Source: Emmonsiellopsis sp. PD_33 | Lineage: Eukaryota; Ascomycota; Eurotiomycetes; Onygenales; Ajellomycetaceae | NCBI GenBank assembly: GCA_032988165.1 | Contig: JANTQF010000017.1 | Coordinates: forward strand, 62,001 to 126,000 | Direction: 5' to 3' | Length of the DNA: 64,000 nt | Shown: piece by piece, positions 11,107-22,455 of the stretch | Numbering within the stretch: position 1 is the stretch's first letter | Layout: each line of letters opens with the position of its first letter | The notes under the pieces: generated by a model | Seen by the model: only the letters and a program-made list of their open reading frames with translations | What the model was told of the DNA's origin: nothing | Database searches by the model: none | Program-made: the position numbers and the translations under genes

Positions 11107-12355
11107 GTGGTAATATGTGTTGGAATTGGTGTATTTAGTAGGGTTAAGAGGTTCAAATGTTGGGTAAGTTGAATTCCATTGGATTTAATATTATAAGGTG
11201 ATAAGATATAGTTCAAATCTGCCATATTTTCTGTTTTTGATGTGCAAAATCATGGAAATTAGAGAAGATGACTGTTTTCATTGTATTGTGACATGATTTG
11301 GTATTTAAAAACTAATATTAATCTGGCATAGCACCTGCAGTGCCACAGTGGAGTTGAAATATACACTATATATGCTATCTTCATGCATATAAGATTATGA
11401 TCCACTTTTGCACCTCTCAGGTGGTAAGGTAAGCTCTCTGCACTGAACATGGCCTAAAACAATCATCTGGGTGAAGTGTAAAGGTAGACAGTTCCCCCAT
11501 GATCTACAACGTGGTTATCTGCACATGGATGGCTGGGGGGTTGCTGGGGGCTGGCCAGGTGGAATTCTGGAGCCTGTCAGAGGGCCATCCACGGTTCCTG
11601 ACGCTGGACACAGGAGGATAGGTGGCCTCTTCTTGGGGGGGTCGAGGGGGAGGGGATGGTCCAGGCAGACAGACAGCACTGCAGGTATATATAAGAACAG
11701 GGTGGACAGCGCAGATGGAGAGATGTAGCTATACACAAGGGACTACCTCCATACTCGAGCAGGATAGCATCGATCGATATATTGCTGGTGGTTGTGTTTT
11801 GCGAGAGGTCACGTTACCCGCGTGCCAACTAGTGACCCAGGCTACGCGGGCCACCGAACATCGTGACCTGGCCCGGCTGCCCCCAAAAAATACTCTCCGC
11901 CGCCTGGCCTGACCCGACTGCAACTGCCACAGCATCCACATCCACAGCTCGCCGTGGACTTCAACCTCACCTCACCTCTCCTCGCCTCTCTTCCCCAACT
12001 GCTGCCAACTCTCCCCTTCTCGTGAGTCCAATTCCCCCTCCCCCTCTGTCGCCACTGCCCTGCCCCCCGTGACTACCGCCATCTCCCTGCGCCGCTCGCC
12101 TATCTGTTCTCTTCCTCTTCCCTCTCCAGCCGCATCCTGTCCTCTCCTGTCCTCTCCTATCTCCCCCTTTCTACTATCTGGCGGCGCTTCCCTCCTCCCC
12201 CAGCAGACCCCCCAGCCATCCACCTGTCGCGTCCTGTCCGGTCCTGCCACCTGTCCCCGTCCCCTCTGCTAACTGCTGCCGCCTCCCGCCCCCTGGCCCT
12301 GCATCGATAGCCTTTTCCTCCCTTGTTGATATACGCCCTCCCCAATACCGCCAAG
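11107..12355. other. Composition boundary and upstream region of ARF1
   Basis: Bases 11,107-11,510 still lack CpG. From 11,511 the sequence becomes GC-rich. From about 12,040 to 12,260 it is a C/T-rich tract typical of fungal 5' leaders, ending 50 bp before the ARF1 start codon. Several overlapping GC-rich ORFs on both strands (for example 11,471-11,912) show no protein-like character. Confidence 0.6.
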
Positions 12356-13137
12356 ATGGGTATGACATTTTCGAAACTGTTTGATAGAATATGGGGGAAA
12401 AAGGAAATGAGAATCCTCATGGTTGGTCTCGATGCTGCCGGAAAGACCACCATCCTGTACAAGCTGAAGCTCGGTGAAATCGTCACAACCATCCCAACAA
12501 TCGGTGAGTTTCGATCTACGGAATACATATGGCCCATTCGACGCCTTGCTATCTTGATAACGACCACGTCCTGTTGCTAATACCTCGCCTTCCGCAGGAT
12601 TCAACGTCGAGACCGTCGAATATAAGAACATCCAATTTACCGTGTGGGACGTTGGTGGGCAGGACAAGATCCGACCTCTGTGGAGGCACTACTTCCAGAA
12701 CACCCAGGGTATCATTTTCGTGGTTGACAGCAACGATCGTGACCGTGTCGTCGAGGCCCGCGAGGAACTGCAACGCATGCTGAACGAGGATGAACTCCGT
12801 GACGCCCTACTCCTAGTTTTCGCCAACAAGCAAGATCTTCCGGTTCGTAGCCAATATCAACGACTAATCAATAACATCGACATTGTATATATGCTAACCA
12901 GCCCGATAGAACGCCATGAGCCCCGCTGAAATCACCCAACAGCTCGGTCTGCAGAGCCTGACACGACGCGCATGGGTAAGCAGATCCCTATCCTTATCTT
13001 TTGTATACTCAGTACATACTAACCCCTTCGTTCCTTCGCTACAGTATATCCAATCCACCTGCGCCACGACCGGAGATGGTCTCTACGAAGGTCTCGAATG
13101 GTTGGCCAATGCATTGAAGAAGGCGGGTCATGAGTAA
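12356..13137 (+). CDS. ARF1: ADP-ribosylation factor 1 (small GTPase)
   Basis: Arf-family GTPase that recruits COPI and clathrin adaptors to Golgi membranes when GTP-bound. Four exons: 12356-12503, 12598-12842, 12910-12975, 13045-13137, joined in frame to 183 residues, the usual Arf length. Gly2 is available for N-myristoylation (MGMTFSKLF, the family's amphipathic helix). The P-loop GLDAAGKT is at 24-31, switch II WDVGGQ follows in exon 2, and NKQD (guanine specificity) and the CATTGDGL (SAK-like) element come later. The ATG at 12,356 is chosen over an in-frame upstream codon at 12,323 because the mature Arf N-terminus must start Met-Gly. The introns have consensus ends (gtgagt...cag, gttcgt...tag, gtaagc...cag). 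The gene sits 1.2 kb from the edge of the repeat island but is undamaged. Confidence 0.97.
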
Positions 13138-14812
13138 AACGTTTCAAAATGATTTGATGTGGAATAAACTACCCCTTCCCCATCCCCCCTCTTCTCATAT
13201 CCAACCGGGGGGGGTTCGGGGGAAACCCTTTTTTTTTTTGCTGCTGTTGTTGTTGTTGCGAGCGTTCGTTGCTGTGTTGTGCTGTGCTGTGCTGTGCTTG
13301 GTGCTGTGTATTTGAATGATGTGGTCTGTTGCTGTTGCTGGGTGTGGGCGTGGGCGTGTGTGGATGTCATGTCATTGTCATATTGCAAGCCGTGTCGTTG
13401 CCGTTTTGTTCATCTGTGGTGTGTGTGTGTGTGTGATCCATCATCATCATATGGGGGACTCTTTGGGTGGGGACATGTGTTAAAAACCAATTGATTGATT
13501 GATTGATAAGGGCCTTTTTTTTTTTTAAACGGATCAGATCAGACCAATTATTTTATTTTATTCTTGTTGTTGCTGTTGCTGTTGCTGTTATATCTTCTTT
13601 TGTTTTGTACCTTGTTTGGCATGATTATTCTATTTTTTCTCTTTACACTCTATTTACATCTCCATCTCCATCCCCATCCCGTCCCGTCTGCATCTGTTTC
13701 ATTCTTCCTTTCAAGGATGGCCTGGTTTGGCTGGCTGGCTGCCAGCAGCATCAGTCATATCATATCATATTGCTTGCTAGCTGCATTGATATATATTTTA
13801 ACTCCATCAATCTCACCACTGACTGACTAGGTAGTAACTAAATAGTGTGTTAGCTGGTCCCTATTACCTTTTTCTTCCTCTACTTTTTTTTCTTTCTTTC
13901 TTTCTTAAAGTTAACCTAGTTAGCCAGCTACAGCCAATCTATTTACCTGTGTTTGTTTCTTTCTCCCTTGCTCAAAAGATGCATATATATATATATATTT
14001 ATTTATTTTTGTTATTTCTTACTTTACTTGTTATTATTTCTCTATTTTACTCAGTAGTTGGACTGGAGTGACTCGAGTTCAATAAAAAGGCATGATATAT
14101 AGGGAGGAGAGAATGGGTTTCCATATAGGAAATAAGTTATAAGAATAGAGATTAACTAACTACTACCTACCCCTCTGTGTATGCTGGAATGGTATTATTT
14201 CAATGAGAAAGAAAGAATAGGAACAAAAAATGAATACTACCACCACAGTAAAAAAAAAGAAAGTGAACAACAAGGTACTTCAAAATAAGGGAATGAGGAA
14301 CTAACTAGGCATTAGAGTAAAGTATAGAAAGTGAGGTAAAAAGGATGCATGCATGCATTGCCGCCATTTGGTATATATATATAGATAAACAAACCATGCT
14401 GAATGAAGAAGAAAAATGCTACTTTCCTAACTGACTGGATTTTTATTTATTTATTTATAGTTGATAGGAGGAGGCGAAGCGAGCTGGTGGGTTAAGTCTG
14501 AGCCCTCTGATGAGGGACAGCCAAATGGGAACTGAGAAGGGGGGAAGGAATAGGAGCACTTAGCGCTTGGTAGGGTAGGTATTTATCATCCATTACCAAC
14601 ATGCTAGGTAGGTATTTAGGAGTTCCAGTCTATTCTCCATTTCCGCCGTTATTACTATGTTGTGATTTGCCGTTTCCATTCGTCGAGAATGGTTGATTGT
14701 AAATAGATGATGGAAAAAAAAAAAAAAAAGATCTATCCGTCCAGCCTCGTTATGCTACCGATCCTCCTCTAGGATTGTTTCTCTTATATGTATTTTGGGG
14801 AAGAAGAAGATT
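13138..14812. other. Intergenic: ARF1 3' region with simple repeats
   Basis: No gene seen. It contains T-rich and GT/TGC simple-sequence tracts (13,231-13,300, 13,420-13,437, 13,564-13,590), a TATATA run at 13,983-13,999 and an A-run at 14,715-14,729. It probably holds the ARF1 3' UTR and the downstream part of the minus-strand gene beginning at 15,889. Confidence 0.6.
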
Positions 14813-15889
14813 TCACGCTCCTCCCATGGGGAAACCGGGCATATCGCATGTCGGGGACGACCCTGATGAGGACTGACTTGAAGTATGAAGCTCAGCAGAA
14901 CAGGAGGACCGTACCTGGCCATTTTTTTTCAGGCTGTCATCATTATCATTATCATCGTCATCATTCGATTGACTAGAGATTTTCCCCTGAGCCTGACTCT
15001 GAACGCGGCGCTGAGCCTGCTGCCGAGACGCTGTGATAGTGCTGCTGCTACTCTCTCCGCGAGCAGTGACTGGTTTCCGGAGATCTATCCCGCTAACCCA
15101 CCACGAAGCCGCGTAGATAATCTGGGTAATGCAACGCAGCTCCTCCAGGTTCCGAGGGGAGTAGATGAGGACAAAGGTCGGGGGCACGAATCGGAACTTC
15201 CACCACCAGCTGTCGCGGGCCAGGGGGTGGCGCTCCCCCCACCCCTTTTCGATGATGGTCTTGACATCTGCGGGATGGAGGGTCAGGTGCATACTGCCGT
15301 CGGACGGGTGGGAGTGACATACTTCCCCGTTGCAGGTAAGGTGGCTCTGGCATCGGGGCAGGGAGAAGAGGCCCGTGCTGTGTTTCTCGAAGCAAGAGGT
15401 GGCCAGGAACAAGCTGTCTGCGTGCCGGACGGAGAACTCTTTGATTGCTGTGGTCAGCGCGGCGTACATGGCTTGCGAACCCCGTTCTGTCACCTGCCGT
15501 TGGGGCGCTAGGCCAATGACTTCTGGACGGCTGCCTGTGCGCTTTGGTAGGTCTTTGAGGATCCCTGTTTGGGGGTGGATGTGTGGTGGGACTGCGGGTG
15601 GGTTTAGGGGGTTGCGGAGTATGAATACTTGTAAGAGGCATATTCGGAGGTAGCCTAGGGGGGTCGAGGGGGTGCCTCCAGGCCCAAGAGCAAGGAAGGC
15701 GAGGTATCCCTTACGAACCCTCCTGGCGAAGATGGTCAGACATAGGGTCGTAATGGTGAAGAGGGTCAAGGAGGCGAAGGAGGAGGAAGCGGGATCTAGG
15801 TAGATAGAAGGGTTTGTGACGGACTGTATTCTGGTGAGCTGGTGGCCAACATTGAAAAGGGTATACAACTCCGCTGTACCACATACCAT
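14813..15889 (-). CDS. Membrane-anchored luciferase-like-domain (DUF5519-type) protein
   Basis: Single-exon 358-residue protein of unknown function. Residues about 36-54 form one hydrophobic helix near the N-terminus, followed by basic RRVRK, suggesting a membrane anchor. The central part (about 180-275) carries the conserved pattern of the fungal luciferase-like domain: C-H-S-H-P-S-D-G-S-M-H, LHPADVKTIIEKGWGERHPLA, then FVLIYSPRNLEEL and a following helix ending WWVSG. Despite the Pfam-style name there is no evidence for light production; the family is uncharacterised and widespread in ascomycetes. The C-terminal 90 residues are Ser/Gln-rich and low-complexity, with an acidic DDDDNDNDD tract. 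The ATG at 15,889 is the first in frame after a stop. No close neighbour suggests a pathway. Confidence 0.75.
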   Translation of the reverse strand: MVCGTAELYTLFNVGHQLTRIQSVTNPSIYLDPASSSFASLTLFTITTLCLTIFARRVRKGYLAFLALGPGGTPSTPLGYLRICLLQVFILRNPLNPPAVPPHIHPQTGILKDLPKRTGSRPEVIGLAPQRQVTERGSQAMYAALTTAIKEFSVRHADSLFLATSCFEKHSTGLFSLPRCQSHLTCNGEVCHSHPSDGSMHLTLHPADVKTIIEKGWGERHPLARDSWWWKFRFVPPTFVLIYSPRNLEELRCITQIIYAASWWVSGIDLRKPVTARGESSSSTITASRQQAQRRVQSQAQGKISSQSNDDDDNDNDDSLKKNGQVRSSCSAELHTSSQSSSGSSPTCDMPGFPMGGA

Positions 15890-17170
15890 CCTGTTGAGGA
15901 TCTCGCAATGGAACTAGAAAAGGGGACAAGGAACTGCAAGTCTGATAGGAATCAACTGAGTATTAGGAGCTGGATAGCAATAGCGATTAAGTACTATCTT
16001 GATAATGATACCAGTGGCTGGAAGGCTGGGAGGCAACGAGCGACAGGTTCCGCTATACTCATAGGGAAGAACCACAGCAGCGGCGGAGAGGGGGGACAGG
16101 AGAGGTATTTATCTTCCCTCTGCGGCCTGTATTAAGATAATATTCCTTTTTATACCGGCCCGCCTCCGCCCGCCGTCTGTTCCTGTCATCCACGCTGGCT
16201 GCTGAGGCCAATGGACCGGGCAACCGCCATGCACCGGCTGCACCGCACACGCTCGGCGGCGACCCAGCGCCCAGCGGAAGGCTCTGCTGGCCCGGCGGGT
16301 TGGTTTGGCATCCACTGTAGCTGCACCCGCGGTCCTGTGCAGGCGGCGGTCAGCACCAGCAACGGGGGCTGTACAGGGCATAGATATCAACTCAAGGGTT
16401 TAGTGAGACACGGCCAGAATTGCCGGCCAGTCCCGCTTTGATTCCGCGTATTTATTTCGTGGGCAGATAATAAATGGAATATCATTGCCCATTGCTGTGT
16501 AAATATGTGGCAGAAATAGAAACAGGTATTTGACATCGTCAGACCTGCATTAGCATTAACCGCCCCCCGAGCTGCAGGGCTGGTTCTGCGGGGGAAATCA
16601 AGGTTTGGAAACCATCATCCATGGACAGCTCAACGGCCTGAGACCCAATCGCGAGCTGTGTGAGCCGGGAGACAAAGCGAACACCGACTCGACCCGGATA
16701 CGCGAATACGCATCGGCTTCTGCCCTCTCGCGACTCTGCCTTCGAAGTTCGCAGGGTTGTGACATCCTGGGCCTGGGGTTTACGTCAGGGCGATATCGAT
16801 CTGCATCTCACAGAATCTCGAGTCTCAGACAGAAATAGACAGACAGACAGACAGCTGAAATAAGTTAGGACCAGTGCCAGGCCGATGCAATTGGATTCTG
16901 AGCTGGCTTTCCCGCATCACCAAGTCAAGAATCCCACGGCAAGAGATCCCATTGATCCACGTTCCTGAGGCTACGCGTGTGGCTTGGCCCGATCCTGTCT
17001 ATCCTGTCAGTCCATCGAGATGTCGAGCGGGAGATGCTGAATTCGATAAATAACTTGGCCAAAGGGCGGCCGTTTCAGCATTTCAATTGAAGGTCCGGAG
17101 TCACTCTGACGCACCAAAACTTCCAGTCTGATATTCATGACTCCGCTACTACTAGTACTTAAGGAGAGGC
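15890..17170. other. Intergenic region
   Basis: No gene supported. It holds the upstream region of the luciferase-like gene and the 3' flank of the methyltransferase. A short (GACA)n tract lies at about 16,836-16,854. ORFs on both strands here (for example 15,842-16,135 and 16,109-16,390) overlap one another, are arginine/serine-rich and look fortuitous. Confidence 0.5.
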
Positions 17171-18266
17171 TCACAGTGGCTTCTGGCCATATACAACGTA
17201 CATATCGCTATACAGATGGTTCTTCCGATCTCTCAGCTCTGCAGTTGCCTTTGCAATCAGCACTCTGCACTCGGCCTCATCCCAGTCTAGCACTTTGCCG
17301 ATGAAGCCCAGCGTGTATACCTCAACGCCACTAACTATGTTTTCCATCCAGAAGCGACCAAGTTCTTTGAGATGCGGATCCTTTGGCCACGCTCCAATCG
17401 GGAACTAGATGGATAGACGGTGTTAGCTAGGCGGGAAAACAAGGATGGGGGTGGCTTACCCTTTTGATCTCCTCACGGATGTTGATATAGCCCGCGTCCA
17501 CCAGTCGCTGTTTATGTGTGGGTGCCTGGTTGATGCTTTTGCCGAATTTGTGCGCGGCCTCGATGCAGTTGGTTTGGAATTTATTGACAAATGGAACCCG
17601 ATTCTTGCTCTCATCGTCTGACTCGGCCTCGGATTGCGGCTCTTGCAACTCAATCCAACCGCCCGGTTTCAGATGGGTATGAGCCTGTCGGACAAACTTA
17701 TCCCAATCACCAATGCTGCCCCCCATGCCGCGAGCATGGATCAGGTCAAAGGCATCGTTGGTGCCATACACCCATTCGTTCTCGACATCTTCAACATAGA
17801 ACTGCACATTTGGCGGTACCCAAGACGGCTGGATCGGACTCAGATCTGTTCCGATAACGTGCGCGGAAGGGATCTCATCGCCGACGCTCATTGCCCAGAT
17901 TCCTGTCCCTGTGCCGACATCGAGGATCCTTTGCGGTTTGTCAACCGGAGCGAGGAACAAGCGGCCATCAAGACCCAGCATCATGCAGTGATGCAGTAGG
18001 TCAAGGCGATCTTGTTCCTGCTCGTCATTGGGCAGCAAGTATGAGCCCCGATTATAAGCGTGGTATCGTCGTCCATTGCTGTACTCATAGTTTAGGATGG
18101 ACGAGGCCAGTGACGCGCTTGTTGTTGACTGAGCTTCTGAGCCGATGGTGGAGTCTGTGTCTTCGCCGTTGGCGTGGTCTGGGTCGATCTCAACTATCGC
18201 CGGATGCGAAGAGGAGGCAATGGGATCGGTACTAGAGGAGGCGGTGGGTTCTTTGGTGGAAGCCAT
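17171..18266 (-). CDS. LaeA-like SAM-dependent methyltransferase
   Basis: Two exons, 18266-17460 and 17404-17171, joined in phase 0 across a 55-bp intron (GTAAGC...CTAG), give 346 residues. Residues 1-58 are a Ser/Thr-rich disordered leader. The NGRRYHAYNRGSYLLPNDEQE segment (64-84) is typical of the LaeA/TAM-like fungal family. SAM-binding motif I is ILDVGTGTGIWA (114-125), with the acidic residue D141 ending strand 2 (VIGTDLSPIQPSW). LKPGGWIELQE is the post-I strand. Exon 2 supplies the conserved C-terminus (FPIGAWPKDP...LGRFW). LaeA itself is a global regulator of secondary metabolism, but most genes of this family are cluster-associated enzymes of unknown substrate. It is transcribed away from a P450 537 bp to its right. 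Confidence 0.88.
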
Positions 18267-18803
18267 TTGTTCTGCGGATGGATCCCTTTGAGAGATGATC
18301 TATGTGTTAGAGTAGGGCGGGGTCCATCAGGCCCAAGAAGGAGTCTTTTTAAGTCATTATCATTTCTATGCCGGAGACTTCTCCTCTTTGAGTCTTTCAT
18401 TTATCCGTAAATCCTCCCGGATGGTCTACTGGGATTCCGCGACGGCCCAGCCTCTTAATCCTCGTGCAGCGCGGCAGTAGGGCGACATGGGGGATGATTC
18501 TTGGATTGTCATTGATTGGATTGGGCTAACTAATGCTCTCTTCGGAGTAGTTAATGCAATGAAACGCTGGGCAATTTCACACTCTTCGATTAATGCGCAT
18601 GGCACCATGAAGACACTGTGAAGAGGAAAGCTCGCCAACCCCGCTGCTAAACGGCTCCCACGATTTCTGCATGTTTCCCCAGCACGCGATTATATTCAGA
18701 AGAGAACCTTTAAATACTCATCAAGACTCATGCGACGTCGGCTATCTTATTCCCCTGGCCACTGACTGGTGACCAGAACCTTGTCTGTGACATTCCTGTC
18801 AGC
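18267..18803. promoter_or_regulatory. Shared divergent promoter, methyltransferase / P450
   Basis: The 537 bp between the two start codons are the only space for both promoters, so the genes may be co-regulated. A TTTAAATA element at 18,709-18,716 lies about 90 bp before the P450 start and could be its TATA box. No specific operator is recognisable. Confidence 0.4.
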
Positions 18804-20702
18804 ATGGTCGACTTAGCCGAGGCTGGCATCCCATCCCTGCCTCCCTTACCTGTGCTCCTCTGGACGACTGTTGTGCTCTGGACATCGTACGCTGTTTCTG
18901 TCGCGGTCTATCGGCTCTATTTTAGCCCATTAGCACATATCCCAGGGCCCAAGCTGGCAGCGGTGACAAGATGGTATGAGGCTTATTACGAGATTGTGTT
19001 GAAAGGGCAGTACTCCTTTCACATCGGCAAATTGCATGACATATACGGTATGTATTTATCAATTACATTCCCCTGCCCATTGAACAGGCAAAGTACATAC
19101 AATGAAAGATCGCTGTATACTGATGACGAATTGAGCAGGTCCTATTTTGCGTGTTAACCCGGGCGAGATTCACGTCCGTGACCCAGCGTTTTACGATGAA
19201 GTTTACGCAAAGAATCCCCGGATCGAGAAGCCTGGCTGGGACGTGAAGTTTGGGAGTCCATCGTCAGTATTCACAACGACTGATGCGGCGACTCATCGAA
19301 GACGACGCGCTGCTCTAAATCCCATGTAATAAACCCTCCCCCTATCCACTACGAACGACAATAAGCTAACAGGAGAAGGTTTTCACGACGCTCCGTCCTC
19401 TCTTTAGAAAGCCTCATTCAACAACAAACCGAGCTTCTGTGTAAGCGCATTGCTGAATTCAGGGAATCGAAGCAACCTCTATCAGTGACAGAGATGCTAC
19501 CTGCTTTCACTTGTGATATCATTATGGAGTATGCGTTTGGCTTTAGCTATAAACAGCTCGAATCACCGACGTTTGAATCATTCCACGAAGCAATGAACGC
19601 CATAGGGAGTTCAGCGCATGTCACCTCGTTTTTCCCATGGATTACTACTGTAAGATATCCCTGCCTCCCCTCCCTGTGGCTCTTACTGACCAAGCGCAAG
19701 GGGCTAAATTATTTGCCTGATGGATTGATGAGAAAACTAGTACCAAGTATGGCAAGCTTGCTTCAGCTCAGGCGAGTAAGTATTAATCTATGCTCTTTTC
19801 TCAGACACCGCCGCAAGTTAACAAACCTATCCAGGATCAATGGGCGATAATAGGCCGAGAAATTGACAACCATAAGAATGGTACGACCATGAAGGAGCAA
19901 GACTTGAAGACTAAGACCACAATATTTCAAGAAATCCTTTCTTCGACAACCCTCCTCAGCAGCGACAAAGAGCGCAAGCGTCTTGCCGATGAAGCCGCCA
20001 TAATTGTTGCAGCTGGTGTTGAAACCACGGCTTTTGCATTGACCGTGGGGACATTTCACATCGTTAACACTCCAGCTATCTACCAACGTCTCAAGAACGA
20101 ATTGCAAGCCGCCCTTCCCAACGGCGATACTGCGATGCCTTCGCTGCTGGAGCTGGAGAAACTCCCCTACCTGAAGGCATGTATACAGGAATCCGTCCGA
20201 CTGTCCTATGGCCTGTCTGCCCGTAATCCCCGACGACATCCCGATCGCGACTTGCATTACAACGGCCAGTACAAAATCCCCAAAGGTACGACGGTTAGTA
20301 TGACTATTGTCGATGTGCATCACGACGAAACGCTGTTTCCGGATTCCTTTCGTTTTATCCCAGAACGATGGCTTGATGGGCCCCAGGCACCGGATGGCCG
20401 CTCGCTGGAACACTATTTGGTGGGCTTTGGGCGAGGTACAAGAATGTGTTTGGGAATAAAGTAAGTTTTTGCAACAGATGTGCTCCCACACACTTTTAAA
20501 ACGATCAAAGACTGACGCAACCACAAAAAAAATTGCGAGCAGCCTCGCCTGGGCAGAATTATTTTTTGCCATGGGCATGATGTTTCGGCGGTTTGACTAC
20601 CAGTTATATAATACGGATGGGAGCGACGTGCGGTACAAGCATGATTTTTTCACCCCTCGGGTAAAAATGGACAGCATGGGGGTAAGGGTCTTGGTTGTCT
20701 AG
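18804..20702 (+). CDS. Cytochrome P450 monooxygenase
   Basis: Six exons, 18804-19047, 19139-19325, 19373-19649, 19701-19775, 19835-20460 and 20543-20702, close in frame to 522 residues, normal for a microsomal fungal P450. The N-terminus has a membrane anchor (LLWTTVVLWTSYAVSVAVY) and the proline hinge HIPGPKL. The I-helix oxygen-binding motif is AAGVETTAFAL, the K-helix is ESVRLS, PERW is FIPERWL, and the heme loop is FGRGTRMCLG with ligand Cys466. Intron 3 (19650-19700) is only 51 bp and a multiple of three, so it reads through; removing it restores the family's WITTxLNYLPD segment. It resembles the CYP families near trichodiene-oxygenase-type enzymes, often found in metabolite clusters. 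Substrate unknown. Confidence 0.9.
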
Positions 20703-22455
20703 GTGAATTTAATTCTCAGCTTGTGACAGATCAATAGAGTAAAGAAAGAAGGAAATGAGAATGAAAAGAGGACGAAGACAGAGCAATAAAGTAGCGAGGG
20801 CATGGTGGTGTTTATATCAATTGGAGTGGTGCTTGCAGTGCCTTCGGTACCTGAATACGCACACTATAAAACTACCTACCTACTGGATGGATTAGTTTAG
20901 TTACAGAGCAGTGCGAGCCTCAAGGATCTAGATTCTTTCTAGCCACAACCTTTCGCTTCGCGTCACAAGAAAAAGTAATTACAAGAGATGGTGCCAGCGC
21001 AGACTGCAGTGGTTGTCATACGATTGATTGGGCGAGCCTTATCCTGCATTGCATTGCATGATGCAGCTTCTCAGGCACGCGTGCACAGAGAGAGCCCAAC
21101 ACGTACATAGTACCTACCTGCCTGGAAATGCGAACGGCCTAACTATTTATTTTACACTGTGGTGGGAATTCCCTTGGCCTGGAGAGGATTGACTTCAGCG
21201 GAGCGTTGGCCGTTTCCGCCCCTGCCCAGCCCGAAAAAGAAGAAAAACACTCGGATGTTTCTCCCATACTGAAGAATTCGGCATCGGTGCTCGGTTCTTT
21301 CAACTGAGGTAGTTATGTACTTTGTATGCCGTTGAATCTCTTGTGCTGTTTTGTTTTCTGTTCCAAGTCCAATAGCCAGAGCAGCTGGGATTGCTTGCCC
21401 GAACTGAGACAATGGACAAGTGAGACATAATATTGTACCTATTCGCGCTGGTGATCTCGCAGTCAGGCTTCGGTGGATAAGAGGGAATCTAGTAGTTAAA
21501 AATAATCAGTATGGGCATGCTTGTTTGTGATAGATTGCAATGACGAAGATGGAACCCGCTAATATCTTGCAATTATTAAACACGGTATCATGGACTGATT
21601 CAGTTGAACCGGATCGTGCTCTGCCCCCTTTGTCTAGGCAGGGTTTTCTGATCTTGCAATCTTGCTTTGAACCTGGTTTAGCTCTGCGGAACCCTGCCAT
21701 TATCAGCTTGCACACACGGCAAGTCAAGGAAGAGAGTTGCCAGATGTAAGTACCGCACAGTGCTGTATTCGCTGTTTACCAGAGCAGCAAACCCTTGAAA
21801 CCACTGGATCTATATACATCTATCCCCTTTATCAGCCCCTATATCGATTTAAGCATAATCCGAGTGCACCACGCTAACCAAAACGGGGTTGCGGCCACTA
21901 GCGTTGCTATGGAGATCTGGCGCGCCGCTAGCCTGTTTTGGGCTGGATAAGCGGGGTCCCGGACACCCAGCCGGCTGCTGATTGGCTGCGGCGGGCCCAT
22001 CGCCGGTACATTGACGCCCATACAATCCGCCATAGCGGGCGAGGTTCCTTGGATTGTTGACTTTTGGCTCAAGGGAGAACTTGCAAGTTTCTCCGTTGCG
22101 GCTCCCACGTTTCCTCCAGGTCCAGAGTCCAGAGTCCAGACATCTTGACGACTTGACGGCCGACCGACTCCCGTTTACTCCTCGATTGCTCTTGTACGGC
22201 CACGGTGACGTCGGATTGCATTGCCATTGTTTGTTTGCCGGCTCTGCAGGTTTTGGTGGATAGAACCGGCGCAAAGAGGTGGTGGGTGCCCCCCCGCGGG
22301 TTATTACCCCCAATTGAGGCCTTTGGCTGACCCGTATATTGCTTCAGTATTCTCATACAGGTCTCCAGAATATCGCTGAGCCCGCAATCGATTCTCCTAT
22401 CCGTCATCCAACCCTTCAATGCCAGGGTTGATGCCCTGGCCGCATCGTCGACACC
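20703..22455. other. Intergenic region
   Basis: No gene supported. GC-rich ORFs at 21,839-22,313 on the minus strand overlap in two frames and show no conserved features. The right end is the promoter of the DUF3405 gene. Confidence 0.5.

Larger units (their letters stand above)
1..11510. other. CpG-free AT-rich transposon island
   Basis: Reading the whole stretch I find no CG dinucleotide until position 11510-11511, while CA and TG remain common. From 11.5 kb onward CpG is frequent and GC content jumps. Coding remnants inside carry many in-frame stops. This is what CpG-targeted, RIP-like or methylation-driven decay of repeats leaves behind. The block extends past both LTRs of the retroelement it contains, so the mutated domain is wider than the element. 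Bases 1-877 lie left of the element: I see no intact gene there, only AT-rich sequence with short fortuitous ORFs. Confidence 0.85.

Noticed and set aside
11471..12272. Overlapping GC-rich ORFs upstream of ARF1
   Set aside because: Open in several frames on both strands, rich in Pro/Arg/Ser, in the leader region; no conserved features.
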